From assembly GCF_014873705.1 (NCBI RefSeq), contig NZ_JADBDS010000002.1, positions 1,178,001 through 1,242,000 on the forward strand: DNA of 64,000 nt, read 5' to 3'. The position numbers and the translations under genes are program-made. Positions 1 to 8,041 of this stretch are shown piece after piece. The stretch is from Mycobacterium sp. OAS707 (lineage in GTDB: Bacteria > Actinomycetota > Actinomycetes > Mycobacteriales > Mycobacteriaceae). The notes beneath the pieces are model-generated. The model was given only the letters and a program-made list of their open reading frames with translations, was not told the DNA's origin and ran no database searches. Positions within the stretch are counted from its first letter, which is position 1; every line of letters begins with the position of its first letter.

Positions 1-128
1 TGGTTGCGGGCACCGGCGGGGAGTCGGCGAAAAGCCCCAACATCCATTGCGCGCTAGCCGTCGACGGCGTCGTCGTGAAGACCAATCAAGGGCCGAAGGG
101 CGCGCTCTGCTCGCTGCGCAACTGGTGA
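1..128 (+). CDS. C-terminal end of an unrecognised protein (truncated by window edge)
   Basis: An open frame enters from the left edge (codons in phase with base 3) and ends at TGA 126-128, giving about 41 residues that finish in LCSLRNW. Codon use is typical of the window (GC-rich third positions). It contains two Cys and no domain I recognise. It runs toward the TetR gene on the other strand and would overlap its 3' end by 43 bp, so either this reading is a shadow or the two genes overlap convergently. Function unknown. Confidence 0.4.
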   Translation, partial: VAGTGGESAKSPNIHCALAVDGVVVKTNQGPKGALCSLRNW

Positions 129-724
129 TCGTCGGTCGGTAGCGGTTCACCCTCGAGTCGGCGAAGCCAGTCCTCACAGAACTTGAACGTCTCCGCATGC
201 CCGGTCGACATGCCGAGCGCGCGTTCCATGACGATGCCCTGTGACACGCTCGTCGCGAACACCGTCCAGACGACTGGAGGAACTTCTGACGTGGCGACGC
301 CGTACCGTTCGAGCGCGGCGGCGATGGCCTTGTTCTGCTCCTCGCGGAAACGTTCGGCGTAATAGACGATTTCGGCCCGCAACGCCTTGCGGTGGTTGGC
401 CAGGCCCATGAACTCCATCGTGAGCCGGGTGGCCTCCGGCATCGTGCTGAACCGCCACAACGCCCACAGCGGCTGAGGCGCCTGAAGCGCGGTCTTCAGC
501 ACACCGAGCCCCTCTTCGGCCCTGCGACGGAAAACCTCTAGGAACAGGTCCTCCATGGTGCGGAAGTAGTAGTGCACGAGCTGGGGCTTGAGGCCGGCCC
601 GCTCGGCGAGCCGGCGTGAGGTGACAGCGGCGTAGCCCTCCTCGAGAAGGAGTTGTTCGGCAGCGTCGAGCAGCACGCCGCGATTCTTCGCGTCCGGCGC
701 TCCGATTCTTCGCGCCGATGCCAT
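86..724 (-). CDS. TetR-family transcriptional regulator
   Basis: A 212-residue protein with an N-terminal TetR DNA-binding domain: a helix-turn-helix at about residues 32-54 ending in the typical LVHYYF, followed by a helical ligand-binding domain. I start it at the ATG at 722-724 because the nine residues before it in the longer frame look unlike a TetR start. It is divergent from the P450 at 865, and the 140-bp gap holds repeated TGCTnAGCA palindromes (816-835), so it probably represses itself and that P450. The ligand is unknown, perhaps the P450 substrate or a CoA thioester. Confidence 0.9.
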   Translation of the reverse strand: MASARRIGAPDAKNRGVLLDAAEQLLLEEGYAAVTSRRLAERAGLKPQLVHYYFRTMEDLFLEVFRRRAEEGLGVLKTALQAPQPLWALWRFSTMPEATRLTMEFMGLANHRKALRAEIVYYAERFREEQNKAIAAALERYGVATSEVPPVVWTVFATSVSQGIVMERALGMSTGHAETFKFCEDWLRRLEGEPLPTDDHQLRSEQSAPFGP

Positions 725-808
725 GCAATTCCTCCCATACCTGCTGCCCAAGAGGTCAACACGCCGATGTTAGACGCCGCAGCGCCGTGGCACCTTGACC
801 GTGACTCT

Positions 809-835
809 ACCTGCATGCTAAGCAGGTGCTCAGCA
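809..835. promoter_or_regulatory. Candidate TetR operator between regulator and P450
   Basis: TGCTAAGCA (816-824) and TGCTCAGCA (827-835) are two copies of TGCTnAGCA separated by GG. Together they form a 20-bp imperfect palindrome matching its reverse complement at 16 of 20 positions. Overlapping it, ACCTGC (809-814) and GCAGGT (822-827) form a second perfect inverted repeat. The site lies 30 bp upstream of the P450 ATG in a divergent TetR/P450 gap, the classic operator position. Binding by the 86-724 TetR is inferred. Confidence 0.55.
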
Positions 836-864
836 TTATTGGGATTCGGAAGGAACCGCATCAG

Positions 865-2145
865 ATGACCACGGACTACGACGCCGTCGACTACTTCACG
901 GATCCGTCGCTGGTGCCCGACCCTCATCCGTACTACGACCACGTCCGGGCAAAAGACCCGGTGTGCTGCCCGATCACCAACGGCGTCCTTGCTGTCACGG
1001 GCTGGGAAGCCGCCAACGCCGTCTACAAGGACACCGAAAGCTACTCGTCCTGCGTCGCGGTCATGGGTCCGTTCACGCCGATCCCGTTCACGCCCGAGGG
1101 CGACGACATCTGCGCGCAACTCGAGGAACACCGCACCGAGATCCCCATGTTCGAGCACATGGTCACAATGGATCCACCGCAGCACACCGACGCGCGGTCG
1201 ATACTGTCGCGACTGCTCACCCCCAAGCGCCTCAAGGAGAACGAGGACTTCATGTGGCGGCTTGCCGATCGCCACATCGACGAGTTCATCGCCGACGGCC
1301 GCTGCGAGTTCCTCGCCGCATACGCAAAGCCCTTCTCGCTCTTGGTCGTTGCCGATCTACTCGGCGTCCCCGAATCCGACCACGAGGACTTCCGGCAGTC
1401 CTTCGGCGCCGGTCAGCCTGGAACGAACATCGGTTCCCTGGACCACGAGGTCATCGCGCAGAACCCGCTGGCGTGGGCCGACGAGAAGTTCTCCCAATAC
1501 ATCGAGGAGCGCCGCGAGTCACCCCGCGACGATGTGCTGACGTCGATCGCGACCGCGAAGTATCCCGACGGCTCCACCCCCGAGGTGGTCGACGTGGTCA
1601 GGACCGCGACGTTCCTGTTCGCCGCCGGGCAGGAGACCACCGCGAAGTTGCTCGGCGCCGCGCTTCGGGTGCTCGGCGACCGGCCCGACATTCAACGGCA
1701 ACTGCGCGCGGACCGCAGCCTCATTCCGGTGTTCGTCGAGGAATGCCTGCGCATGGACAGCCCGGTGAAGAGCGTGTTCCGGATGGCCCGCAAGTCGACG
1801 ACGCTCGGCGAGACCCCGGTGCCGGCAGGCACCACGGTGATGGTCAGCCCGGGCGCGGCCAACCGCGACCCGAAGCGGTTCGACAATCCACACGAGTTCT
1901 CGCTCGACCGCAAGAACGTCCGCGAGCACATCGCGTTCAGCCGCGGCATCCATTCATGTCCCGGTGCGCCATTGGCGCGCGTCGAGGGTCGCGTCTCGAT
2001 CGAGCGCCTACTCGACCGGCTGGCGGACATCAGGATCAGCGAGGAGAAGCACGGTCCGATCGACGCGCGCAATTACCTCTACGAGCCGACGTTCATCCTG
2101 CGTGGACTGACCGAACTGAACATCGAGTTCACGCCCGCCGGATAG
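865..2145 (+). CDS. Cytochrome P450
   Basis: A 426-residue bacterial class I P450, expected to hydroxylate a hydrophobic substrate using electrons from a ferredoxin. I-helix FAAGQETT, ExxR as EECLR, and the haem loop FSRGIHSCPGAPLAR with the haem Cys near residue 365. ATG 865 is preferred to an upstream in-frame ATG because GGAAGG precedes it. It belongs to the same subfamily as the P450s at 40801-42075 and 60658-61929: all share PEGDDI, LTPKRLKENED and ANRDP blocks and the ending RGLTEL.IEF. No reductase is adjacent. The CYP family number is not assigned. Confidence 0.95.
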   Translation: MTTDYDAVDYFTDPSLVPDPHPYYDHVRAKDPVCCPITNGVLAVTGWEAANAVYKDTESYSSCVAVMGPFTPIPFTPEGDDICAQLEEHRTEIPMFEHMVTMDPPQHTDARSILSRLLTPKRLKENEDFMWRLADRHIDEFIADGRCEFLAAYAKPFSLLVVADLLGVPESDHEDFRQSFGAGQPGTNIGSLDHEVIAQNPLAWADEKFSQYIEERRESPRDDVLTSIATAKYPDGSTPEVVDVVRTATFLFAAGQETTAKLLGAALRVLGDRPDIQRQLRADRSLIPVFVEECLRMDSPVKSVFRMARKSTTLGETPVPAGTTVMVSPGAANRDPKRFDNPHEFSLDRKNVREHIAFSRGIHSCPGAPLARVEGRVSIERLLDRLADIRISEEKHGPIDARNYLYEPTFILRGLTELNIEFTPAG

Positions 2146-2186
2146 GCTGGCCCCGGCGGGGGTCGACCGATCTCCAAGGGGGCCAC

Positions 2187-2579
2187 ATGCGCACGGTCAT
2201 CGCGATACCGACCATCGCCTGCGGATTGGTCACGGCGGCAATATCTCTGGCGGGCCCGTCAGCGGCCGCCTGCGATTCAGCCGACTGCGTGCCCAACGTC
2301 GCACGCAACGTGGCGGCGGGGGCGCCATGCACTCCGAGTCCGTCGTTTGTCTTCGGCCTCGACGCGAATCACGGCACCCTCATCTGCACCCCGCAGGCGG
2401 TGTGGGTGCCGGTCGGACGCTTGGTCGGTGAGCGTGACGTGACAATGCCGTGCCAAACGCCCGGTGACACGGCACAACAACCGTTGGCGGGCAACGACTT
2501 ACAGCTGATGCGGACCCGCGGGGTCCCGCTGAAGTGCGCGCGGATCAATTCGAGACTGCAGTGGGTGAACTTCTTCTAG
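2187..2579 (+). CDS. Small secreted Cys-containing protein
   Basis: A 130-residue protein with an N-terminal signal peptide (hydrophobic residues 4-26, likely cut after SAAA) and a mature part with paired cysteines suggesting disulphides. ATG 2187 follows a strong AAGGGGG. It has no catalytic motif. It resembles the convergent neighbour at 2576-2956: both have C-x4-C, a PNV segment, G-x-x-C, an FG, a GxLxC-x-P segment and a late Cys followed by a Trp near the end. Function unknown; likely envelope or extracellular. Confidence 0.8.
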   Translation: MRTVIAIPTIACGLVTAAISLAGPSAAACDSADCVPNVARNVAAGAPCTPSPSFVFGLDANHGTLICTPQAVWVPVGRLVGERDVTMPCQTPGDTAQQPLAGNDLQLMRTRGVPLKCARINSRLQWVNFF

Positions 2580-2956
2580 GTGTCCCCGCGCACCCAACGG
2601 CTGGCCCCCTCGGCGGCCACGCACGTCAAGAACAGCCCGTCGGGGGCCTGCGCCATCTCGCCGTCCATCGCGGGACACGGGTCGTTCTCGTTCTTCACGC
2701 CGTGCATTTCGGTCGCGCGGAACCACCGCGGCTCGTATCGCCTGGGCGACCCGCAGAACACCAGCCGTCCCCACGACGTCACGCCGAACGCGTAGTAGGT
2801 GGGGTTGTCGCAATAGGAGCCCAGCACGACGTTGGGCATGATGCCCGGGGTGCAGCTGGGGTAATCGCAGTCGGTCGGATCTGCCGATGCCGACGGCGCA
2901 ACGGCGAGCGTCGCGGAGAAAGTGAGCGCAGCAAGGACTGCGACGGCGGATCGCAC
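2576..2956 (-). CDS. Small secreted Cys-containing protein
   Basis: A 126-residue protein with a clear signal peptide (residues 1-25, SASA-DPTDC cleavage) and about six cysteines in the mature domain. It overlaps the 2187-2579 gene tail to tail by 4 bp and appears to be a distant paralogue of it (same order of Cys, PNV, FG, Trp and late Cys). Such proteins are common in mycobacteria and have no known function. No enzyme signature is visible. Confidence 0.8.
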   Translation of the reverse strand: MRSAVAVLAALTFSATLAVAPSASADPTDCDYPSCTPGIMPNVVLGSYCDNPTYYAFGVTSWGRLVFCGSPRRYEPRWFRATEMHGVKNENDPCPAMDGEMAQAPDGLFLTCVAAEGASRWVRGDT

Positions 2957-3034
2957 CCGTGCATTTTGGCATAAGCGGGAACGAAATTCTCGCTTTTGGA
3001 GAGGATTGCTATCAGGCGAGATAGGCTCGGCGCT

Positions 3035-3553
3035 ATGCGTGGAGTCCGTAGCGCGGCCGTCGTGTCGGCGACTGTGGCCCTGGTCAGCAGTCTAGGTTTA
3101 GCAGCATCAGCGCACGCCTCTAATTACGGGGTTGAACTGTCTGGCAGTTATCGAATGATCATGAACGGCGATTGGGCCAAGACGAACGAGGTCTTCATCG
3201 ACGAGCAGACCCAAATTCAGACCTGGACGCTGAGTTCGGAATGCACCAGTCCGATCAACTGCACGGGCACGGTCACCAGCGACCAAGGCTGGACGGCGCA
3301 GATGACCAACACCGGGAATTACTGGGTCGTTGTGCGCGAGATCCCGAACTGGGAGCCGTGTCCCGACGGCACCGCCGTTTCAGGTACGCAACGGTTCTGG
3401 ATGTGGGGCTGGGATCCCATCCAAAGCCAGCTCGACCCGAAATTCCGCGATCTTCTCGCAGGCCGCGTCAGGACACAGGCTGCGAGCGGCAATTGCGGCA
3501 TCAACAAGCCGCTCGTCATCGAGGTGCCGATTCGGCTGGAGAAGCTCTCCTAG
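3035..3553 (+). CDS. Secreted protein of unknown function
   Basis: A 172-residue exported protein. From ATG 3035 a signal sequence spans residues 1-29 (VALVSSLGLAASAHAS). The mature part is rich in Trp and Thr with repeated Cys pairs (SSECTSPINCTGT, EPCPDG, GNCG) and looks like a small beta-rich domain. An in-frame start 39 bp upstream exists, but the signal peptide fits better from 3035. It ends 11 bp before the convergent mceF. Mce operons often have accessory envelope proteins nearby, but nothing here links it to Mce by homology. Confidence 0.75.
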   Translation: MRGVRSAAVVSATVALVSSLGLAASAHASNYGVELSGSYRMIMNGDWAKTNEVFIDEQTQIQTWTLSSECTSPINCTGTVTSDQGWTAQMTNTGNYWVVVREIPNWEPCPDGTAVSGTQRFWMWGWDPIQSQLDPKFRDLLAGRVRTQAASGNCGINKPLVIEVPIRLEKLS

Positions 3554-3557
3554 CCGC

Positions 3558-3577
3558 TCTGCCATCAGATCGGCAGA
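3558..3577. terminator. Possible short hairpin between convergent genes
   Basis: TCTGCC (3558-3563) and GGCAGA (3572-3577) are perfect 6-bp arms around an 8-base loop, lying between the stop of the secreted protein and the stop of mceF. There is no U-tract, which mycobacterial terminators often lack. It may act as a bidirectional terminator; the stem is short, so this is a weak call. Confidence 0.3.
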
Positions 3578-5253
3578 AGGTCCTGCCACGATTTGGGTTC
3601 GGCGCCGCCCGCCGCATTGGTCACCCGCTGCAGTTGCCCGTCGGGCGCCACGTAGAGGCCGGTGCGGGGGTCGTAGTGCGCGACCGCGACTGACGGTCCG
3701 CCAGAACCGTTTTCGTTGAACGCGCTCGGGGCGGCAGGAACTGCGCCGCTGTCCGGCGCAGGCCCCGGTGGGGGACCCTGCGGGGCCAGCGGGTTTTCGG
3801 CAGGTGGTATCGGCTCACCGTTGAACGAATTTCCCGGCGGTGGCGGTGGCGGCGGGGCAGCCGGCGGAGGCGTCAGCGCTGCCAACGGATTCGGTGGCCC
3901 CGGCGGCGTCCCCGGCGGCGTCCCTGCGGGCGCAGCACCCGGCGGCAGCGGGGTGCCTTCTGTCGGCGCGAAGATCCGGTCGTTGAAGTCGACACGGTCA
4001 TCGACCGGAATGCCCTGCGCGACCAGGTTGGGGTCAAACGGATACGGACCGAGATAGTGCTGGCGCATCTGTATCGGCTGAAAACCCTTGGGGTCGTTGC
4101 AGAGTTCGACTGTCGGGGCACGCTTGCCGGGATGCCCCATGCACGGAAGGTTGCGGGCGCCGCGCACACCGATCGGAGAATCCTGAGGCAGCTTGCAATA
4201 CAACCCGTCGGGCGTATCGATCACGCTGGTGTCGGCCGGCGAGCGCCATTGCGACGGCGGGAGGAAGCCGACCGTGCACGGCGGCGGATCGCCAATGGTG
4301 AACGCGAAGTCGCTTATCGGCAGACCATATGGGTTGTTCTTCATGATGCCGAACGACTGCTGCAGCGCGACTGTGCCGGGAAGCAACACCAGGAGTTGTT
4401 CCAGCGACGGGTTGTAGGTGACGAAGATCTGGCCCAGCGTGGTGAGATTGGCCAACAGGATCGGCAGCGTGGGCTTGATCTGGTTCAGCAGTCCCGAGAC
4501 CTCGTTCGCGAAACCCGGTCCGTTCTGCAGGATCGACCGCAGATCGGGATCGTCCTGCGCGACCTCCTTGGAAATCCCGGCCAGGCTGTGCGCCCACGTC
4601 CTGATCGCGTCGGTGGTCTTCGCTTGTGAGTCCAGAAGCGGCGCACTGTCTTCGATCAACCCGCGCGACTGATCGGAGACGTCGTTGAGGTACTTGGTAA
4701 TGCTCGTCGACGAATCGACCAGCGATTGGAAATCCTCACCCGCACCGTTGAACGCCTTGAACGTCTCGTCGAGCAGGTTGGCAATCCTGTCCTTCGGAAT
4801 GCTCTTCAACAGTTCGTTGACCTGATCCAGCATGGGTCCGACTTGTTGTGGAATCGTCGTGTCCTTGGCCGGAATCACGGAGCCGTCCTTGAGATACGGA
4901 CCAGAGTCGGTGCGCGGCCGCAAATCCACGTATTGCTCACCGACCGCCGAAACGCTGCGCACTTCGGCGTGCAGATCCGCGGGAATCTTCGGCGACGTCG
5001 CGAGCCGCAACGTCGCCTTGGCGCCCGTGTCGGTCAGCTCTACCCCGGTCACCTCACCGATCTGCACACCGCGGTAAGTCACGTTGCTGAACCGGTAGAG
5101 ACCGCCGGTTGCAGGCAATTCCAGCGTCACCGTCAGGCGGCCAACGCCGAACAGCGACGGCAATTGCATGTACGTGAACACCATCACCCCGACACCGATC
5201 AGGGATGCGATGGTGAAGATGATCAACTGGTTTCGGACGAAGCGCGTCAGCAT
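3565..5253 (-). CDS. mceF: MceF-family subunit of a lipid-import (Mce) complex
   Basis: A 562-residue Mce protein, last gene of a mceA-F series. One N-terminal membrane helix (about residues 10-30), an MCE domain (about 38-115: YRFSNVTYRGVQIGEVTGVEL), a long helical region (about 120-300) that in characterised complexes builds the periplasmic tube, and a Pro-rich C-terminal tail (about 430-540, including a run of prolines). It should cooperate with YrbEA/B and an MceG ATPase encoded elsewhere. Its start overlaps the mceE stop by one base (TGATG), so translation is coupled. No Mce-associated (mas/mam) gene follows it, unlike some mce operons. The operon type (mce1/3/4/other) cannot be fixed from sequence alone. 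Confidence 0.93.
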   Translation of the reverse strand: MLTRFVRNQLIIFTIASLIGVGVMVFTYMQLPSLFGVGRLTVTLELPATGGLYRFSNVTYRGVQIGEVTGVELTDTGAKATLRLATSPKIPADLHAEVRSVSAVGEQYVDLRPRTDSGPYLKDGSVIPAKDTTIPQQVGPMLDQVNELLKSIPKDRIANLLDETFKAFNGAGEDFQSLVDSSTSITKYLNDVSDQSRGLIEDSAPLLDSQAKTTDAIRTWAHSLAGISKEVAQDDPDLRSILQNGPGFANEVSGLLNQIKPTLPILLANLTTLGQIFVTYNPSLEQLLVLLPGTVALQQSFGIMKNNPYGLPISDFAFTIGDPPPCTVGFLPPSQWRSPADTSVIDTPDGLYCKLPQDSPIGVRGARNLPCMGHPGKRAPTVELCNDPKGFQPIQMRQHYLGPYPFDPNLVAQGIPVDDRVDFNDRIFAPTEGTPLPPGAAPAGTPPGTPPGPPNPLAALTPPPAAPPPPPPPGNSFNGEPIPPAENPLAPQGPPPGPAPDSGAVPAAPSAFNENGSGGPSVAVAHYDPRTGLYVAPDGQLQRVTNAAGGAEPKSWQDLLPI

Positions 5254-6566
5254 CAGCCGCCACCTCCAGGTGCGGGCGCAGGAGCAGGTACAGACGGGGC
5301 GTCAGCACCATATGGCCCCGCGAAGATCTGCGACGTCGTAATCGCAGGCGCGGCTGCGGCATTGGGCATTGTGGGCGGCGGAGCCACCGGCAACAAGGGC
5401 TCGGTCACCGGGGGCATCGGCCCACTCGGCGCCGCCTGCGGCGGGGGCAGCGCCTCGGCCGGCGGGGGCGCGACACCGAGCGACAGCGGGTTGTACGAGT
5501 AGTTGAGGTACCAGGGGTCGCCAGGAGCCGGAATCAGTTTGGCGTCTTCGTCGCCCCACCGCGTGCCGAGCAACAGGGTCCGCTTCAACCGCGGGTAGCT
5601 GATGTCGAAGACGGCGTACAAGTTGATGTAGTCGCCCTTGGTGATTCGATCGGCGAAGGCCGGGCCATAGGGGAACGCGAGAGCGAAGTTCAGTGCCTGG
5701 GTGATCTCGGGACCGATGTCGGCGAGCGCCTTGAGCGCCGGTTCAAGGTCCTTGAGATTGGTCACCAGATCCTGGCCTGCGTCATTGACCAGCGTGGACG
5801 TGGTATCGCTGAACTGACCGAGCTTCTCGAGCGCGGTCGTGAACTTGGGCCGTTCCCTGTTCAACACGTCCAGCGCCGGCGGAATGTCCTTGAGCGCACG
5901 GTCGATCACGTCGCGCTGGCCCGCGAACTTGCCGGCAACCCGATTCAGTTGCTGGATGGACGCGACGATGTTGTCACGCTGCTCATCGAGCACTCCGACG
6001 AAATTGTCGAGCCGGGTGAGCAGCTCACGGACCTCGGGGCCGCGACCGTTCAACGCGACGCTGAAGTTGTGGATGACGTCACCGATCTGCCCGAGCCCAC
6101 CCGCGTTCACCACCGCCGACAGCGACGACAGCGTCTGTTCGGTGGTCGGGAACGTCGACGACTGATTCAGAGCCAGTGTGGCGCCGGGTTGCAGTCGGCC
6201 GCTTGGCTTTTCGCCCAACGGCGGGTCGAGCGCCAGGTGCATGGACCCCAGCAGGCTGGTCTGCCCAACCGTCGCCATACTATTGGCGGGCACCACCACG
6301 TCGGGCTTGACCGAGATCTCTACGTCGGCGTGCCAACCCTCGACCGTCATCTTGCCGACGCTGCCGACGACGACGTCGTTGATCATCACCGGCGAATTCG
6401 ACTCCAGCGTCGCGACATTCGGCACCTCGACGTGATAGGTGACGGCGTCTGGTCCTCTACCCACGGCGCCGGGCAGCGGCAGTGAGTTCAATCCTTGGAA
6501 CGAGCAGCCGGTCAGTGTCATGGCAACGCATGAGCCGACGAGAGCCAGTCTCTTCAGACGGTTCAT
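5253..6566 (-). CDS. mceE: MceE-family lipoprotein subunit of the Mce complex
   Basis: A 437-residue lipoprotein: lipobox LTGC with the acylated Cys at residue 21, then an MCE domain (VTYHVEVPNVATLESNSPVMINDV), a helical region and a Pro/Ala-rich tail. A much longer reading frame exists, but ATG 6566 overlaps the mceD stop as ATGA and starts a proper lipoprotein signal, so that start is chosen. It is expected to be anchored on the outer face of the inner membrane and contribute to the Mce needle. Confidence 0.93.
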   Translation of the reverse strand: MNRLKRLALVGSCVAMTLTGCSFQGLNSLPLPGAVGRGPDAVTYHVEVPNVATLESNSPVMINDVVVGSVGKMTVEGWHADVEISVKPDVVVPANSMATVGQTSLLGSMHLALDPPLGEKPSGRLQPGATLALNQSSTFPTTEQTLSSLSAVVNAGGLGQIGDVIHNFSVALNGRGPEVRELLTRLDNFVGVLDEQRDNIVASIQQLNRVAGKFAGQRDVIDRALKDIPPALDVLNRERPKFTTALEKLGQFSDTTSTLVNDAGQDLVTNLKDLEPALKALADIGPEITQALNFALAFPYGPAFADRITKGDYINLYAVFDISYPRLKRTLLLGTRWGDEDAKLIPAPGDPWYLNYSYNPLSLGVAPPPAEALPPPQAAPSGPMPPVTEPLLPVAPPPTMPNAAAAPAITTSQIFAGPYGADAPSVPAPAPAPGGGG

Positions 6567-8041
6567 GACGGTGCCCCCGCTTCCGCAGGCAGTGGTGGAC
6601 CGGGTGGCGACGCCGGCGCTGCCGGTGCCTCGGTCTGCGGCAGCAGCATGCCGTCGACGGTCGGCGCTGTGCCTGTATTCACGATGGGGGGTCCGGGAAT
6701 TGGCGCACCGGGGAACAACGCGGGTGATGGAATGGCAGGCACTTCGTCGTGGCCGTACATCCCCTGCCCCGGCGGCTGCGGAGCTCCCCAGCCGAGTGGC
6801 CCGGGCACATCGCCCATCCCGGTGTAGGCGGACACTGTAGGCGGTGGCTCTGGCGCATCGCCGGGTCCTGCGCCTCCTGGCGCCAGCTTCGGATCGGTGT
6901 AGAGGATCTTCCCCGGGCTGGGCACGGGCCGCAGGTACGCGTTGATCGGCAGCGGCAGATTGTTGAAGTTGAGCAGACGCAGCGCGGGACCCAGGTATTG
7001 CGCACAGAGTTTTGCGGTCTCCGGTGCGGTGGTGTTCTCGATACCGCCGATCAATCCGCAGACAAACCACACCGGATTCGAGAAGTTGACCAACGAGAAC
7101 GCTCCGGTCACACCGCCGGACGCCGGGTAGTAGATGTTTTCGTAGTTGGCGATCGCGGTCGGCGAGACGTGGAGGACGTTCTCCAGAGCCAAATGTTGAT
7201 CGACAAGAGTCTGCGTCACGGCGCCCAGACTTCTGATCTGCTCGGCTGTCTGGTTGCGGCTGCCCGCCACGAACCGTTGTACGTCGACGATCGCCTTGGA
7301 CAGGTCGGTCAGCGCCATGTCAAGGTCCGACCTGCTGTCATTGACTACACTGCTCAGGCTGGCCAGCCGATCCTGAAACAGCACGATCTGCTCGTGGCTG
7401 TCGCGCAGCGCGGTCACGAACGTCTGCAGGTTCTTGATGATGTCGACGATGCTGCCGCTACCCTCGGCGAAAATTCTTGCTGCGCCCGATAATTGGGCGA
7501 TTGTCTGGCGAAGCTTCGCACCATTGCCGTCCAAGGCATTCGCGGCGCTGTCGATGAACCGGGAAACGGAGGTACCCGACACTCCACTCTTGGGGCCCAA
7601 TTCCGTTGCCAGGCGGGTCAACTGCGTTTTGACCTCGTCCCACTCGACTGGAACTGCGGTCCGGTCACTGGGAATTACTGCGCCGTCACGCATCTTCGGC
7701 CCGGCGCCATTCCGGTAGGCAGGAGTGAGCTGCACGTACCGTGCCGCCACGAGGTTCTGGGCGACGACGACGGCCTTGGCGTCGGCCGGGATCGGCACAT
7801 CTCGGTCGACTTTGAGGGTCATCTTCGTCTGCGTGCCCTCAGGGACGATCGAATCGATTTTGCCGACCTTCACGCCCGAAATGCGCACATCGTCGCCCGG
7901 ATAGATAGATGTTGCGGTCGGGAAATACGCGGTGATCGTCGTTGGCGCGAAGAAAATGTGACGCACCAGGAAGACCGCGCCCGCGATCAGCGCGAAGGCC
8001 AAAGCGATCGCGGCAACGGTGACAAGTCCTCGTCTGTTCAT
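6563..8041 (-). CDS. mceD: MceD-family subunit of the Mce complex
   Basis: A 492-residue protein with an N-terminal membrane helix (about residues 6-28), an MCE domain (about 36-115, TAYFPTATSIYPGDDVRISG), a long helical segment and a Pro-rich tail of about 110 residues. Overlaps mceE by 4 bp and mceC by 4 bp. It forms part of the heterohexameric Mce core expected from work on mycobacterial Mce complexes. Confidence 0.93.
   Translation of the reverse strand: MNRRGLVTVAAIALAFALIAGAVFLVRHIFFAPTTITAYFPTATSIYPGDDVRISGVKVGKIDSIVPEGTQTKMTLKVDRDVPIPADAKAVVVAQNLVAARYVQLTPAYRNGAGPKMRDGAVIPSDRTAVPVEWDEVKTQLTRLATELGPKSGVSGTSVSRFIDSAANALDGNGAKLRQTIAQLSGAARIFAEGSGSIVDIIKNLQTFVTALRDSHEQIVLFQDRLASLSSVVNDSRSDLDMALTDLSKAIVDVQRFVAGSRNQTAEQIRSLGAVTQTLVDQHLALENVLHVSPTAIANYENIYYPASGGVTGAFSLVNFSNPVWFVCGLIGGIENTTAPETAKLCAQYLGPALRLLNFNNLPLPINAYLRPVPSPGKILYTDPKLAPGGAGPGDAPEPPPTVSAYTGMGDVPGPLGWGAPQPPGQGMYGHDEVPAIPSPALFPGAPIPGPPIVNTGTAPTVDGMLLPQTEAPAAPASPPGPPLPAEAGAPS

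Noticed and set aside
963..2186. Long open frame running through the P450 in another phase up to the secreted protein at 2187
   Set aside because: It is a high-GC shadow frame: Arg/Ala/Pro-rich translation without domains. Only its last 131 codons, from ATG 2187, form a signal-peptide protein.
6567..7070. N-terminal extension of the mceE frame (about 168 codons)
   Set aside because: It lies entirely within mceD and has no Mce features. ATG 6566 gives a lipoprotein signal and a 4-bp overlap with mceD.
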